A stretch of DNA of 7,279 bases from assembly GCA_018897415.1 (NCBI GenBank), contig JAHIKR010000301.1, positions 1 through 7,279 on the forward strand, read 5' to 3'. Positions 7,000-7,279 of the stretch are shown here, piece after piece. This stretch comes from Pseudomonadota bacterium (lineage in GTDB: Bacteria; Desulfobacterota; Desulfobacteria; Desulfobacterales; ETH-SRB1). The position numbers and the translations under genes were made by a program. The notes under the pieces were generated by a model. That model saw only the letters and a list, made by a program, of their open reading frames with translations. It had not been told where the DNA came from and ran no database searches. Each line of letters starts with the position of its first letter. Positions within the stretch are counted from its first letter, which is position 1.

Positions 7000-7111
7000 A
7001 AAAAAACTTGAAATAATCCAATCTGAGAATGTTGCTTCCGCCGGGAAATATTGACACGAAAGAATTTTTTCGAAACTTTTTCAACTAAATGCTACCCAGG
7101 AAATTATTTGT
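7000..7111. promoter_or_regulatory. res-dnaX spacer with dnaX Shine-Dalgarno
   Basis: AGGA at 7098-7101 lies 10 bases before the dnaX ATG and supports that start. TTGACA at 7051-7056 is a perfect -35 match, but no good -10 box follows at 16-18 bases, so a separate dnaX promoter is possible but unproven. CGAAA-GAATTT-TTTCG (7057-7072) is a weak AT-rich hairpin. I see no convincing terminator between res and dnaX, so read-through is possible. Confidence 0.35.
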
Positions 7112-7279
7112 ATGTCATACCTTGTTCTTGCTCGTAAGTATCGACCCCAAACCTTTGACGAGGTTATAAAGCAAAACCATGTCACCCAAACTTTAACCAA
7201 TGCTGTTAAATCGAGTCGGGTCGCCCATGCAATCCTTTTTACCGGACCAAGAGGAACCGGCAAAACCACTGTAGCACGA
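7112..7279 (+). CDS. dnaX: DNA polymerase III subunit gamma/tau, N-terminal part (cut by window end)
   Basis: The first 56 residues of the clamp-loader ATPase that loads the replicative sliding clamp at the fork in the cytoplasm. The opening MSYLVLARKYRPQTFDEV (1-18) is the family signature. It is followed by AHAILFTGPRGTGKTTVAR (38-56), containing the Walker A motif GPRGTGKT at 45-52. Most relatives read VIGQ where this protein has VIKQ (18-21), a small unusual change. The ATG at 7112 is supported by AGGA 10 bases upstream. GC is about 42-53% in sampled rows, clearly above the adjacent res, so this gene probably reflects the host chromosome's composition. The reading frame is open to the window edge. 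The gamma/tau C-terminal part and any programmed frameshift lie outside. Confidence 0.95.
   Translation, partial: MSYLVLARKYRPQTFDEVIKQNHVTQTLTNAVKSSRVAHAILFTGPRGTGKTTVAR

Noticed and set aside
6981..7008. Intrinsic terminator after res
   Set aside because: The hairpin is followed by A residues on the + strand, and on the - strand the T-run precedes the stem, so neither orientation fits.
234..7111. Integrative element with att repeats derived from the tRNA 3' end
   Set aside because: I found no second copy of the tRNA 3' segment downstream of res, and no integrase in the window.
7081..7269. 62-codon open frame on the - strand at the window end
   Set aside because: It is the antisense shadow of dnaX, whose + strand product is unmistakable.

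Overview
The window (7279 bp, complete at neither end) looks like bacterial chromosome. It holds two tRNA-Ser genes, a complete type III-like restriction-modification (R-M) operon, and the start of the housekeeping gene dnaX. All genes are on the + strand. TGA ends two of the genes and tryptophan is TGG, so UGA is a normal stop. This excludes the UGA-recoding SR1/Gracilibacteria lineages. An in-frame palindrome encoding DLPLRQAG resembles what I remember of palindromic insertions in Patescibacteria/Parcubacteria (CPR) proteins. That placement is suggestive only, because no marker gene with a decisive sequence is present.

Layout: 1-233 has no gene I can name; its 3' part carries promoter-like TTGACA/TTGACT boxes. 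234-325 is tRNA-Ser(CGA) and 379-472 is tRNA-Ser(GGA), each with an encoded CCA. 473-595 is a spacer with a small GC-rich structured patch and the mod leader. 596-3160 is mod, a large beta-class adenine-N6 methyltransferase. 3170-4033 is a Bro-N/DinD-like protein gene. 4030-6999 is res, an SF2 helicase with a C-terminal PD-(D/E)XK-type nuclease. 7112 to the window end is the N-terminus of dnaX, with its own Shine-Dalgarno.

How it works together: Mod should recognise a short asymmetric site and methylate adenine on one strand. Res should join Mod, use ATP to communicate between unmethylated sites, and cut foreign DNA. The Bro-N/DinD-like gene sits 9 bp after mod and overlaps res by ATGA, so all three are probably one transcript, and res translation probably depends on the middle gene. 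Its role is unknown.

Base composition, estimated by eye from 60-base rows, is strongly mosaic. The Mod N-terminus and res are about 28-33% GC and the Mod C-terminus about 35-37%. The Mod catalytic/recognition core averages in the low to mid 40s, the middle gene is near 50%, and dnaX is about 42-53%. This suggests an AT-rich imported R-M cassette lodged between tRNA-Ser and dnaX, with at least one separately acquired insert and possibly a swapped Mod core. The R-M architecture is a known type. The less ordinary elements are the embedded Bro-N gene, the coding palindromes and the mosaic structure.
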